Origin: Chaetorhynchus papuensis
Lineage: Eukaryota > Chordata > Aves > Passeriformes > Rhipiduridae
NCBI GenBank assembly: GCA_013396525.1
Contig: VWYX01000205.1
Coordinates: 193,501-257,500, forward strand
Reading direction: 5' to 3'
DNA length: 64,000 bases
The translations under genes were made by a program, and so were the position numbers. The notes beneath the pieces were generated by a model that did no database searches, had not been told where the DNA came from, and worked only from the letters and a program-made list of their open reading frames with translations. Below, piece by piece: positions 1-10,310 of this stretch; the first letter of the stretch is position 1, and each line of letters begins with the position of its first letter.

Positions 1-1030
1 TGAATATTCTCCTTTCATCTGTGCAAAAACTCAGGGTGTAACAGCCTCCTGACCGGTCTGGCAACTGAATTACAGGAGCATGAAGAATCCCTCTGCCTTT
101 TCTGGATTAATTGTGAGGATCACTGTTTCACTTGCTGCCAGGGAAGGACGTTTGCCTGCATCACTGCTGCTCCCTGTGCCTGCAAGCCGGGTATGCAGGG
201 AGAAGCCAAGGTGTGGAGTGGGTAAGGAGCAGAGTCCCCACCTACACACCCACTCCTGCAGCAGAGCAGAGCTGCGGGAACTGGCTGGCAGCTGCTCGCT
301 GGCAGCAGGCAGAGAGCTGGAGCTGGTTCCCGGTTATATCACGGCTCCTGCTGGAGGGAAGCGCGGGGTGGTCCGGGCCAGAGGGAGCAGCACCACACGG
401 GGCTGCTGCAGCACTCCGGGCTCACTCTTCTGGGGAAAACAGACCTCTGTATGGCATTTTACGGAATTCCACAGGTAAAATTTAGCTCCGTGTCGTTCCT
501 TAGCTACTGTCATGAATGAAAAAGAGGACCTTGCCCCCTGCCCAAAACCTCCCCCCTCCTGTTGCACAAAATTCAAGAGAATCTGCAGTGTTAAGGGCTC
601 CTTCCATCTCCTCCTTCCAATTATTTCTCTGAAAGAGACAAATTTTGTTCCGAAGAGGTGACTTACAGCAGCAGTCAGTGCAAAGGACACTTGACTAGGT
701 GTCAAGCATGCTGCACAGAAACACTCCAAAAGGCTTTAATAATAAAGAACCGCAGTGAGATGTATTTTGCTTGGTGAAAAGAAACAATCTATGCAGTGAC
801 TTCTGAGCGGGTCTGTGGCTTTGTCTGATAAGGGGACTACTGCTGATAATGCCCTCCTGATGATACTTAGCTGAAAGAAGCCAGCATAAGGCTGATCAGG
901 ACAAAGAGAAGATGCAGCTGTTGTAGAGGAAATTGCAGCATCTCCTTTTCCTTTCAGTTATTAAATAGTCCATAATGGTGAGAGGGTGTCAAGAGCCAAG
1001 AAGTCAAAATATTGTTGATATGTTATGCTA
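1..1030. other. Unique non-coding sequence, GC-richer patch at about 130-460
   Basis: I recognise no gene or repeat here. Two overlapping plus-strand frames (80-478 and 132-485) and one minus-strand frame (334-729) stay open across a GC-richer patch at about 130-460. They encode low-complexity, unrecognisable peptides and shadow one another, so I treat them as chance frames. An unannotated exon in this patch cannot be excluded without transcript data. Confidence 0.5.
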
Positions 1031-1075
1031 TTCTTCTATTTTCTTTTTTTTTTCTTTTTTTTTTTAATTTTTTTT
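1031..1075. repeat. T-rich low-complexity tract
   Basis: Almost uninterrupted T runs with occasional C, A and G, ending just before gtctgattgg. It could be simple low-complexity DNA or the reverse complement of an old poly(A) tail. No recognisable retrocopy lies next to it. Confidence 0.8.
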
Positions 1076-1266
1076 GTCTGATTGGGGAACAAAATTTTGG
1101 CTTCATGGAAAAAGGAAGGGGATCTGTTCCCACATATTGTGTCTTGTCATGCTGTGTACTGGAGACATGGAGAGCTTCCCTGGCTCAATTCAATTTCACA
1201 CTGCTTGTGACTACTCTGATTGGCTGCTGACAGTGCACCCCAAATGTCCTCCACTAAGTGTCCAAA

Positions 1267-1634
1267 CTGAAGAAGAGAAGGCTCCAGGGGAGAACTTATA
1301 GCAGCCTTCCAGTACCTGAAGGAGCTACAGGAGAGCTGGAGAGGGACTTCTGACATGGGCATGTAGTGATAGGACATGGGGGAATGGCTTTAAACTGAGG
1401 GAGGGTTGATGTAGGTGGGTATAAAAACAATTTTTGCTGTGATGGTGGTCAAACACTGGCACAGGCTGCCCAGAGTGGTGGTGGATGCCCCATCCCTGGG
1501 AACACTCCAGATCAGGTTGGACAGGACTCTGAGCACGCTGGTCAGGTTGAAGGTATGCTGCCCGTGGCAGGGGCACTGGACCAGATGACCTTTAACAGGT
1601 TCCTTCCAACCCGAACTATTCTCTGAATCTGTGA
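1267..1634 (+). mobile_element. CR1 LINE, 5'-truncated 3' end (avian type)
   Basis: Non-LTR retrotransposon remnant in sense orientation. It matches the remembered avian CR1 3' region from its start at gaagagaaggctcc. It runs through the 'cagccttccagtacctgaa' block, the 'ggcatgtagtgatagga' block and the 'gcactggcacaggctgccca' type block. It continues through 'gtggatgccccatccctggg' and 'ggttccttccaaccc' and ends in a degenerate copy of the terminal octamer (attctctgaatctgtga). Only the 3' UTR and the extreme end of ORF2 remain, which is the usual state of avian CR1 copies (extreme 5' truncation). No target-site duplication is evident, also typical of CR1. Open frames read through it are not genes. 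It is clearly younger than the other CR1 fragments in the window. Confidence 0.93.
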
Positions 1635-1731
1635 AACCCTCCTGGCACAGAAATGAGCAGTGCACATCCTCCCTGTCTCAGATATCTGGGTCTCACAGAA
1701 GGAAAGGTGTGCTTGCTGTCACAGTGCCAGG

Positions 1732-1775
1732 CCCATGCCCTTGGGCCAGCAGTCCCATGCCCTTGGGCCAGCAGT
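1732..1775. repeat. 22-bp tandem duplication, two exact copies
   Basis: The 22-bp unit beginning cccatgcccttgggcc occurs twice in perfect tandem (1732-1753 and 1754-1775), followed by a partial third start (ccca). The identity of the copies suggests a recent slippage or duplication event. It lies about 100 bp downstream of the CR1 end. Confidence 0.95.
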
Positions 1776-2566
1776 CCCAGCTGGGGCTGGGGTCAGGTTT
1801 GGTGTGCAGCCCTTGGTGACTGAGGGGAGCGACAGAGGGGGGAGCAGTATTTATTCACACAGTTGTACCAACAGCTCAGGTCCAGGAGCAGGTTGTGACT
1901 GTAACCTGGCCATGACAGAAAACCCTGGGCAGGGAAAAATGCAGCTGTTACACCCCTGCCATGTGACAGCTTCTTTATTTGGATGTATTGGGCAATAACT
2001 GCAATAAGAGCTCACGAGGCCTTAAAACTGGAATGGCACTGAACTATTTGTGATCCTATGGAGAGCACTGGCACTGGGGGCACAGGGGGTCTCTGCTCTG
2101 AGAGGGGAAATAAAAAGCTGGAGGCAGTGTTCATCATTCCTTGGCCTGCACAGATCTGCCTTTTAGTGCTGTTGCCGATGCAGCAAGAGTCTGGGAAGCT
2201 CTGCTGCATCCCTGCCGTGTGTGCATTTTCTTTTCCCAATGCCATCTGCTATACTGATTTGTTAAAAGGGAAAATCAAATCTCTAATCCACTGCTGCTGT
2301 GTGAATAGAAACCCACTCAGGGCATTAGCTCTGTCTTGTCAAGGAACACAATGTGCCATTAAAACAAAAAGATGCCTCCAGCTTTGGGACAAAGGAGCAA
2401 TGAAAACTGAATGCCACCCACTTGTGCCATGTGTGCTCTCAGCCAGGGGACAGGCCCAGGGGAGTGGATGGAGCTGAAGTGTCACCCTCCAGTGTGTGCC
2501 AGGCTGGGAGAGGATACAGTCATACAAAAGCGATACTTTAAAACCTCCTTTATTTAATTCCAAATC
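1776..2566. other. Unique non-coding sequence
   Basis: No repeat or gene recognised. The longest plus-strand frame (2058-2477, 139 aa) has no recognisable domain and no splice-bounded exon structure I can defend. Confidence 0.5.
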
Positions 2567-2604
2567 ATCTTCTTCTTTTTTTCTTTTTTTTTTTTTTTTT
2601 CCAG
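2567..2604. repeat. Long pyrimidine tract ending in CCAG
   Basis: About 33 nt of T with few C (2568-2600), followed directly by CCAG at 2601-2604. On the plus strand this has the form of a strong 3' splice acceptor. Read the other way it is an A-rich tract. No coding exon is recognisable downstream, so I annotate it as low-complexity sequence and note the acceptor-like form. Confidence 0.8.
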
Positions 2605-4596
2605 ACACAAGCAGTTCTGCAGCAGCTCAGAAGACAGAATTCCTAACCTACCTCTTCCTGTGAATCTCCTGGGCACCTCTTTGCAACAGAGCTGTGTGTG
2701 TTTGCAAGGACTTTTATATGTCTTGTCTTCACACTGAATCACCCCCTCACCCTCTCCTCCCCAGTTCTGCCATGCCCACAGGCAGGGTAAATTAAAGCAA
2801 CACGGCATAAAATCAGAATTCTGAGCTGTTATGGCACTTAGAGGTGTTCCCAAAGCCTGATCTCTTAGAGCCCAGTGAAACGCTAAGATTCCCAGTGTGT
2901 TTCTCTCACGAATTTCCAGCACCAGTGGCATTAGACGTACCCATGGAAATCATTATGTTGGGAACATTTGGGTGGGAAGAGATTGAATACTTGCACTGGG
3001 AAGAAGATGAATAATAACACAGTTTCCTCCAGTGGCTCCAGGGCTTTCTGTTGTTTCCCTCTGAAGGAGCTTTGTTGGTCTTGCAGCTGCTGGGTGGCAG
3101 ATGCTGATTTAGTGGGGCAAGGCCCCCCCGTTCCCCCCTGAGCCCGCGCTCTGCCGTGCCATACACATTTCCCTTTAAATCCATGGCTGCTGATGCGTCA
3201 TGGATGATGCCCACGGGTTTGCTGGCAGCCCTGCCTGCAGATGCAGTAATTAATCATCAAGTGACAGGGTGGCAGTGCCCCTCATTGACTTGGGGGTGGT
3301 TAAGAAGGGCTCGCTTTCTCCCTGCCTGACAAAGGACAGCACTGAGCTGAGCAGGGCTGCTCGCTGGGGAAACGCTGCTTCGGAGCCCCTGCAAAGCCCT
3401 GCACTTCCAGTAATGTTTTCCAGGCAGAGGAGCCACAAAATACTTTGCAAACCAGCAAGCTGGGGGACTCAGGGAATGTGCAAACTCCAGTATTGTGCGA
3501 CTTTCCCATTCACCAACCCCTCGAGGCACTCCAGCCTGTTGTGTGGCTATGAGATACCAAGCCACTGGAGAAGTTGCCTGGTACAGCAGAGGGTTTTTCT
3601 AGAGGAAGAGCCTTTACTGTGCTGGAACTGAGTATTTGCAGCTCCCCAAGGTGTTAAAAATACAGTTGCCACTACTGAGTTTTGGTATTTCTACGTGCTA
3701 ATCTAGTGCTGGGGGTGAAGGAGAACAGGAAACTGTTTTGCGTGGCACGCATTTAAAATGAGCTCCTGAACGCCTGAGCTTGGGCAGATCTCCCACCCAG
3801 CTAAATGAGAGATTTTTCTGGATAAGAATCTTGGCATTTGGCTATAAGCTGCTATTAAGAAGTAGAACGGGTTTCACTCATGAATATTCATGTGGCTATA
3901 TTGAAATGTGTATACTATCAGCACACAACTTTGCAAAGGCTTGATTCCAGTTTATACTGGGGAAGTGAGGCAGCTGGTCATGAGTTCACCTCCCAGCAGT
4001 GGCTTACACAAGGCAGTAGCTGTGTCAGCCTACCTGTGCCAGCTGCTATTATTCCTCTTCTATTTCACATAGGAAAGAAGCATTTCTCATCCTTGTAGTC
4101 ACTTTCCTCCACCTGCTTGCATGGGGAATGGCTTTTATAATTTTTCTGCTTAAAACTCTCAGCATATTTATTATTAATATTCTTATTATTACTCAATTGG
4201 GCAAAAAGAAAAGCAATTAGAAAGACTTCAGTGGGAACAATTAAATACAATAGTAGTGGAGCAATTTAACCTGCAGATTAAGCATAAGGTGGCGAGCTCT
4301 GCTCTTTATTTGCCCTCCCTTTAAATTCCTGTTGTGGAGGAGGTCATCTATGGGGTTGAGAGCTGCCTGAATCCCTGTGGAGGAGGGAGAGGCTGGAATC
4401 AAGCTCAGGAGTCAGGGACCTCTTCTGCTGTTCCAGCTCTTTGCCAGGCTCTCCTTTCTTTGATTGCTGCTAAATCAAAACCATCGGAGTGGAGAGAAAT
4501 TAAAAAGCAAGGGAGTCCTGTGGTATGGCAGAGAGGGCTCTGTGACAGCAGGAACCTCCAGCTGCCCAGCCCAGAATTTGGCATCAGCCACACAGC
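2605..4596. other. Unique non-coding sequence
   Basis: No recognisable gene or interspersed repeat. Several overlapping frames in different phases at 3250-3631 all encode unrecognised peptides. The sequence around 3121-3138 has two long C runs (7 and 6 C). Confidence 0.5.
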
Positions 4597-4631
4597 CACA
4601 ACAGGGACGTTCACACACAACAGGGACGTTC
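4597..4631. repeat. Short direct duplication, 16-bp unit at 19-bp period
   Basis: The unit cacaacagggacgttc is present exactly at 4597-4612 and again at 4616-4631, separated by three bases. It is a local tandem duplication with no known function. Confidence 0.93.
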
Positions 4632-5169
4632 CCTTTCAGGCAGCCAAGTACAAAATTACAGAGCCAAGTGTCTTCACCCAGTCACCGACCATGGAAAGGA
4701 TACGTGCAAGGATTTGCGGTTCTGGACAACTTGCAAGCAGTTTTATTTATTTAGTTTTAACCTCTTGCCTGAGGAATCCATTTTAGCTTGTTGCTTAACC
4801 TTCGCCTATTTTCTCTTTGATTATTTTTAAGTCTGATTTCATTTGGTGTCCTAAACGCTCGACCTAGGCTGTAGGGATTTTTAAAGGTGTATTTATTTTC
4901 TTATTCTTAGCTTTGTTTTACTGGTGTCAATGGTTTGCTCACAACCCAAGCTCAGCCTTGATGAAGACAAAAGAGACTAATTCCTGTTCCCACTCCCAGG
5001 TTCACTTGGAAAGAAATGTGTGAGAGCTGCAATGGCAACAGCGATCTCTTAAAATCCTCTGAAACTGATTCTGAAATACCGTCAGACTATCCTTTGAAGT
5101 GGGAATTTTGGAGAATCAAAGCAAATATTAAGTTGGGAAAGACTTTTATAGGCTCTCAGGTTTCCATTT

Positions 5170-5188
5170 CCAAGACTGTCAGTCTTGG
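5170..5188. repeat. 19-bp odd palindrome
   Basis: CCAAGACTG and its exact reverse complement CAGTCTTGG are separated by a single T. A perfect 9-bp inverted repeat of this kind is expected about once in a window of this size, so it carries little weight alone. Confidence 0.9.
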
Positions 5189-7063
5189 GGATACCAGGCT
5201 GCTCTATAGGGAGGAGCATCTGGCTTTGAAAGGAACCAAGTGAAACAAGGAGAGAGGCCACAAATGAGCTTGAACATAGAAGAGTGAAAAGAAAAAGACA
5301 GATAAATGTTTTGGGGAAGTTGTCACGATTATTATAGGATGAAGAAGAAGTGTGTCCAATTTATTAGTAGTCTAATTATCTAATGAATTGAGCAGCTGTC
5401 TGTGTTTGCCCTCGGAATGTAGAGATTTTTATAAGGACAAAGGAGAAGTTGTTTTATCTAGGCATCTCAAGAAGTCAATCTATTGCTAGAAAAGGAAGGT
5501 GAATTCCATTAAACTGGTGGAAATGATAAAAAATTGTGATCAAAGAAATTTATTTCAGCAGTAGTTTGTACATAAGTGAGTTTGTAGAGAGATGGACAGA
5601 GAAATATTTCCACTGGGGTTCACAGACACAGGATGATGGCTCAGCTGAAACGTTGATTCCAGTGTCACTGCTCAAGGAATGAAAAACCACAGAAAGGCTG
5701 AAGTCTGCTCCAACCACCAATCTAAATCATTTCATTAAAGGTTACTTTAATAATTGAAACAGAGACTGTTCCTGGAGGATTAGAGTAAGTGTTTGTAAGA
5801 CAAGAATGCATTCAAAAAGCAAAAATAAAAAACATATTCCTGACAAGTCAAGTGGTACTGTAACATGCTACCACATTATCACATAGGGAATAAAGACTGT
5901 GAGTGAAGGAAAAACTGAGCACTCTGTGATAGAAAAGATCCTAATCACCTTATATTGCAGAGAGGATCAAATCTGCAGGATTTGTTAACATCTGAAAATA
6001 TTAAATGAAAAAAACCCTCGATAATGCTTTACAGATTTATCTCTTGCTAGTGGGAAATCTGAAAGCCCCTCAGCAGGCAGTGTTGTACCTTACATGGGAT
6101 GCTCTGGTGTTGTGACTTTCTCCTAAATTCAGGGTTCGAGCAGGAAGGTGCCCTGTCCTTGTTTGTCTCTGAGGGTAATTCCAAGTCTTGCTCTTTGGCT
6201 GCTGCCATCTAGGAGGGCTTCAGAGAGCCACTGTCTTTAGACTATTGCCTTCAAGACAGACCTTGGGATGCTTGGGAGCATCAGTTACTTGTGTTATTCA
6301 AGTGCTGATGATGTCCTGAGCCTCCCAGGGCTACAGAGAGACTCAGCAAGGGTCTCTAATCCCTCCGTCCGTGAATATTCAGGGATCTGGATCTCCTGCT
6401 CACAGCCACCCTTGGTGTCCTAGCAGCCCAGGAGGAGGTGATGGTGCCTGCAGCTCCTGCCCTGCAAGGTCCTGGTGAGGTTCTCCTTGTCCCTACCCTG
6501 CCCTGCCCAGCTCCTTGGGGGCAGTCACACTGCTCTCAGCTGCTCCCAGGCTCTGATGTTTGGTGCCTTTCTGTCCTACTAAGGCCCCCATTTTCCACTC
6601 TCCTGGCACCTTTCCTGCAGAAAGAGAAACAAGTGTTCACAGCTCCTTAGAAAATGGCCATCAGCTTTTATGTGGTCCACTTCCATCCCAACTGTTTAAC
6701 TTGAACTGGTTGAGCTGGTTTTCTAAACCAGAGAATAAAAACATAGGCTAAAACCAAAAATAAACCCAAAAATCATAGAAGCAAACTGTCTTTGAAACTG
6801 CTTTCTCTCAGTTCTAGCAGAGCTTGAGGTATACCTGTGTGAATTTTTCACAAGCTGCTTTCCTGCTGTGGAATGTGAGCTGCAGGCTGGAGATAGCACT
6901 TCTCAAAAAAGGATAACCAGCTCCTGCTGTATTAAAACTGTGGCAGGTGACTCTGATGCTGATTAAAAAGAAGGCCCTGTATCTACATTCTGATTCAGCA
7001 AGTACACATCTCAGAACTTCAAGGAAGGCAGAGAAGCAGAAGCCAGATGGGATTTTAGAGGAG

Positions 7064-7087
7064 GTTTGTTTGTTTGTTTGTTTGTTT
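7064..7087. repeat. (GTTT)6 microsatellite
   Basis: Six perfect GTTT units. This is a simple tetranucleotide repeat and potentially length-polymorphic. Confidence 0.97.
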
Positions 7088-9207
7088 ACTTCCTTGCTTT
7101 AATTTTGATAATGAAAAATCAAACTTTTAAAAATGAAAAAAGCACACATTTGTTTGTTCCAATATACATATATGCAAATCTCTCATTTTAGTAAGACGTG
7201 TTACCCTTATTCCAATCTGCTTGAGCCTCTTGCATATTAAAAAGCCTTTCTCATCTTACTACAACAGTTTTGGACTCAGCAGATTCTTTTCCTCCTCCAG
7301 GTGTGGGGATAACCCCAAACCTTTGCACTTCTGTCACTTTGCTGTGCGGTATCTGACTCCTGGAAAGTCCTGTGCATTCATTTCTGTATTTCTTTATGCT
7401 TTTCCTGAGGTTCTTCTTTGTGGGAAATGCTTTTCTCTTTGCTGCTCCCAATTCCTCCTTCCTGCACCCTCTTGCTTGTGTCCCTCTCCCTGTCTCTCCC
7501 CAAATGTGCCTGATGCTGCCTGCATAGTCTGCAGCCAACATCTGAGAGAGGAAAAACAACCCCCTCTGGTTGTACCCAAGAATGGCACGAGCAGGGACAT
7601 TAAGCCAAGAAGAGAGACCATGCACAGCTTCTCACACGTTGTTCCAAAAGGTTTTCCCCATAGGAGCTTCCCCTCAGTCCCTCAAGTCAACTATTTCTTC
7701 TAAAAAACCACCAGTCCCATTCTCAGCTGCTGTGCCCAGGAGCAGCTGAACAAATTGCCTTGTATTAGTAAAAGAAAGATTTTGCTAAATGTGGATGGAA
7801 ATCCTCAATCTTTTCTTAGTTATCATCTGGAGAAAATTTGTCATTTTCAAGTTCTCTGATTGGCTTCTATAGACAGTAGAACTGACCTTCAATTTTGTCC
7901 TTCAGAGATATCTAGAAGAGATTCATGAGAATATAAACTCTGTTAAATCCTTTTTCTTTCAATTCATCTTAAAAAGTGCTTTCAGCTGATACGAATTAGA
8001 CCAGTTCCTCAAGCAAAATAACAAAACCAAGTCAAAGTCTATTAACCCCACTAGCAGGGCCATAATTCCAGCAGGGTTTTCCTAAAATACAAATCCCCCC
8101 ACCTTGTTTCATTTTTTTTTTAGAAGGCAGCAAAACATGGGAAGATTAAATTTGATTCAAAGTGTTTCAGTGTTTTGCATCTTAATCTCATCTAATTTCT
8201 CAGACAGTGGGTTCTCAGCGACACTTGAGAAAATGTGACCTTTGAATTTTCTGTTGTGACGTTTTTAATCAGTCAGCTGGGGAAACCTTAAAAGCAAAGT
8301 TATCTCAGTTTGTTGGTTTTTTTAGCAGGGCCCTCCTGTGGATTGGAAGTTATCAGCATCTTCCAACTGATATGCCATAGTTTTGAAAATGTTCTTTCTG
8401 AAGGAAGCAATTGCATCTGAACTTTTGGGGCTTTGCTGATGAACAGATGACTCATTTAGAAGCATTTTACAGGATAGCAGCAGGTCTGTTCTTAATCAGT
8501 TTAGAGCAAGGAGATCCAGGCAAATTTTAAACACTGTGCTTTCATTATAGAGTTAGGTTTTATTCATGAGATTCTCATTGACCTTTTAAGTAAGATACAC
8601 ATGCCAGAATTTCCAACAAACTGAGGGAGTTTTAGCAAAACTTTCTTAACTCTTTTTCCCTGAAAAAGGGGATATGTGGCTTCAAGTGAGTTGGGAATTA
8701 ACTGTGAGTGCTTTTGCTTTTCTGGCCTCTGCTCATACAAAGCAGTATTTAGGCAAGATTTCCATTTATGATTCCTCTGAGGGTCCAGGGCACAGATACA
8801 ATTCTCCATTTGACAGAACAACTGAGAAATGTGCCCGTTGCGCTTCTCTCTAGGAATGACCAGAGACACCCATCTGGGTGCTTTATTCCTTTGGATGCAG
8901 TACGTGTCTAGTAAATCTTTGGAATTCTCCACCTGTAGAGTGGAACCCACACAAGATGTTCTGATCCCTGCGGCCCCTGCATTCTGTCAGTATAAATGCT
9001 GCCTTAATCTGATTTAAGACAACCCTGAGGTAATCTGGAAGGATCAGCTGCTTCTGATAACGCAGAAAAAAACATAATTTCCAAAATTAAATATCCAAAA
9101 TTAAGACTAATATTCCCTTTGGGCTGACCTTACCAGACTTTATTTTTCTCTTGCATGTGGGGCAATTAAAAGAATCAGGGTATCAATGTCACCAAAAGTC
9201 ACAACTG

Positions 9208-9228
9208 ATCTCCTGATGATCAGGAGAT
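9208..9228. repeat. 21-bp odd palindrome
   Basis: ATCTCCTGAT and its exact reverse complement ATCAGGAGAT flank a single G. It is a perfect 10-bp inverted repeat with a one-base centre, with no known function here. Confidence 0.92.
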
Positions 9229-9629
9229 ATCTTGCCAATAGCTGTTTGTGTCCCACTAATTTCATGGGTGCTGTACCAAAGTCACAGACCAGACTGGCAG
9301 CCGTTCACTGGGAGTTTGCTGCCAATATTCCGAGTGTAAAGGATGGAGGGAGTATGAAAAATGCATTCCATTTAAAACCAAATGCTTACTGAGACAAGCA
9401 ACACGGAAGGGCCCCCTTTTAAAAAATAAACCCCAAAACATTACCTAGTTGTGTGAGATAACACTAGCATTAGTCCGAGGAAGTTATACCTGCAGAACAC
9501 AGCACTCACCCATCTAATGAATTCTATTTATCTAAGGAAAACCGGGAAATGCTGTCATGGCCCTGCTTATGTGTGCATGCATATTGGCAATTTGTGTGAG
9601 ATAGCAGGGAGCATCTACTCTGTCCTTGT

Positions 9630-10310
9630 CTGCTACAGAGGCTCTGCCTCCCGATTTCATTTGATGCTCCCAAGTTCCTCTTACAGGGTAGAGAGAATAA
9701 TCATTCCTCATTCACCTTTTCCTGACAGCCACTCTTTTCTACGGCTCTGTCACTTCCTCATCCAGTCACCTCTTCTCAGAGCTAAAGGCTTGGAGTCTGT
9801 TTAATCTCTCCCAGTGTAGAAACCGTCTTACGTCTTTGACTTTTTTGACCTTCTCTGTGTCTTCACTGGGTTTTGCCTATTCCATTTTGATGCGGTTCAT
9901 GCAGTATTCAATTGTGGGCAAATCTGGGGCTCATCCAGTGGCACAGAGCTGCTTTTCCTGCTGTTCTAGGTTGCTTTCATACCTTACATTCTGTTTACCT
10001 TTCCAGCCTGCCGCAGGGCAATGAACAGATGTTTGTGTTGAGCAATCTGCAGCGACTCTATGATCTCTTTGCAGAATGATAATGGCTAATTTAGAGATTA
10101 TCATTGCATATGTGTATTTAGTGTTGTTTTCCCCATGTGCATTGCTTTGCATTTATCAACATTGAATTTAATCTGCCGGTTTCTTCCTCCCTCAGAACTT
10201 TATGATCAGTTTTAGTTTTTACTACCCTGAATAATTTTATACCATCAGCAAAACTTCAGATCATCCTTAGGGCTAATATTATTTAATATTTTCATTAATA
10301 TCCGCGAACA
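9630..10310 (-). mobile_element. Ancient CR1 LINE, ORF2 C-terminal part plus 3' region, antisense and decayed
   Basis: Read on the minus strand, this follows the amniote CR1 ORF2 end known from turtles, crocodilians and old avian copies. It starts near 10300 with a decayed '(F)ADD-KL'-type reverse-transcriptase block. Next come the 'MKFNVDKCKVMH'-type stretch (near 10130-10180) and the 'NYTYKMMGSKLAV...ERDLGV'-type stretch (near 10050-10110). The downstream region is the one that normally reads 'ggactcttcagcttggaaaag' (near 9790-9800). Traces of the final ORF2 and 3' region continue towards about 9630. The minus-strand open frame at 9931-10152 preserves much of this peptide order (for example NTKYTYAMIISKLAI), although the element is clearly dead. 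Both boundaries are approximate. This is a much older insertion than the one at 1267-1634. Confidence 0.82.

Larger units (their letters stand above)
4632..9629. other. Unique, mostly AT-rich non-coding sequence
   Basis: No gene or large repeat recognised. Small items inside, listed separately, are an odd palindrome at 5170-5188, a (GTTT)6 microsatellite at 7064-7087 and an odd palindrome at 9208-9228. The longest frame, 7221-7703 plus (160 aa), is rich in Ser, Cys, Pro and Phe, resembles no family I know, and is paired with an equally open minus-strand frame. I do not accept it as a gene. Confidence 0.5.

Noticed and set aside
1325..1665. Open frames on the minus strand across 1325-1665
   Set aside because: They are antisense reads through the CR1 3' end, not genes.
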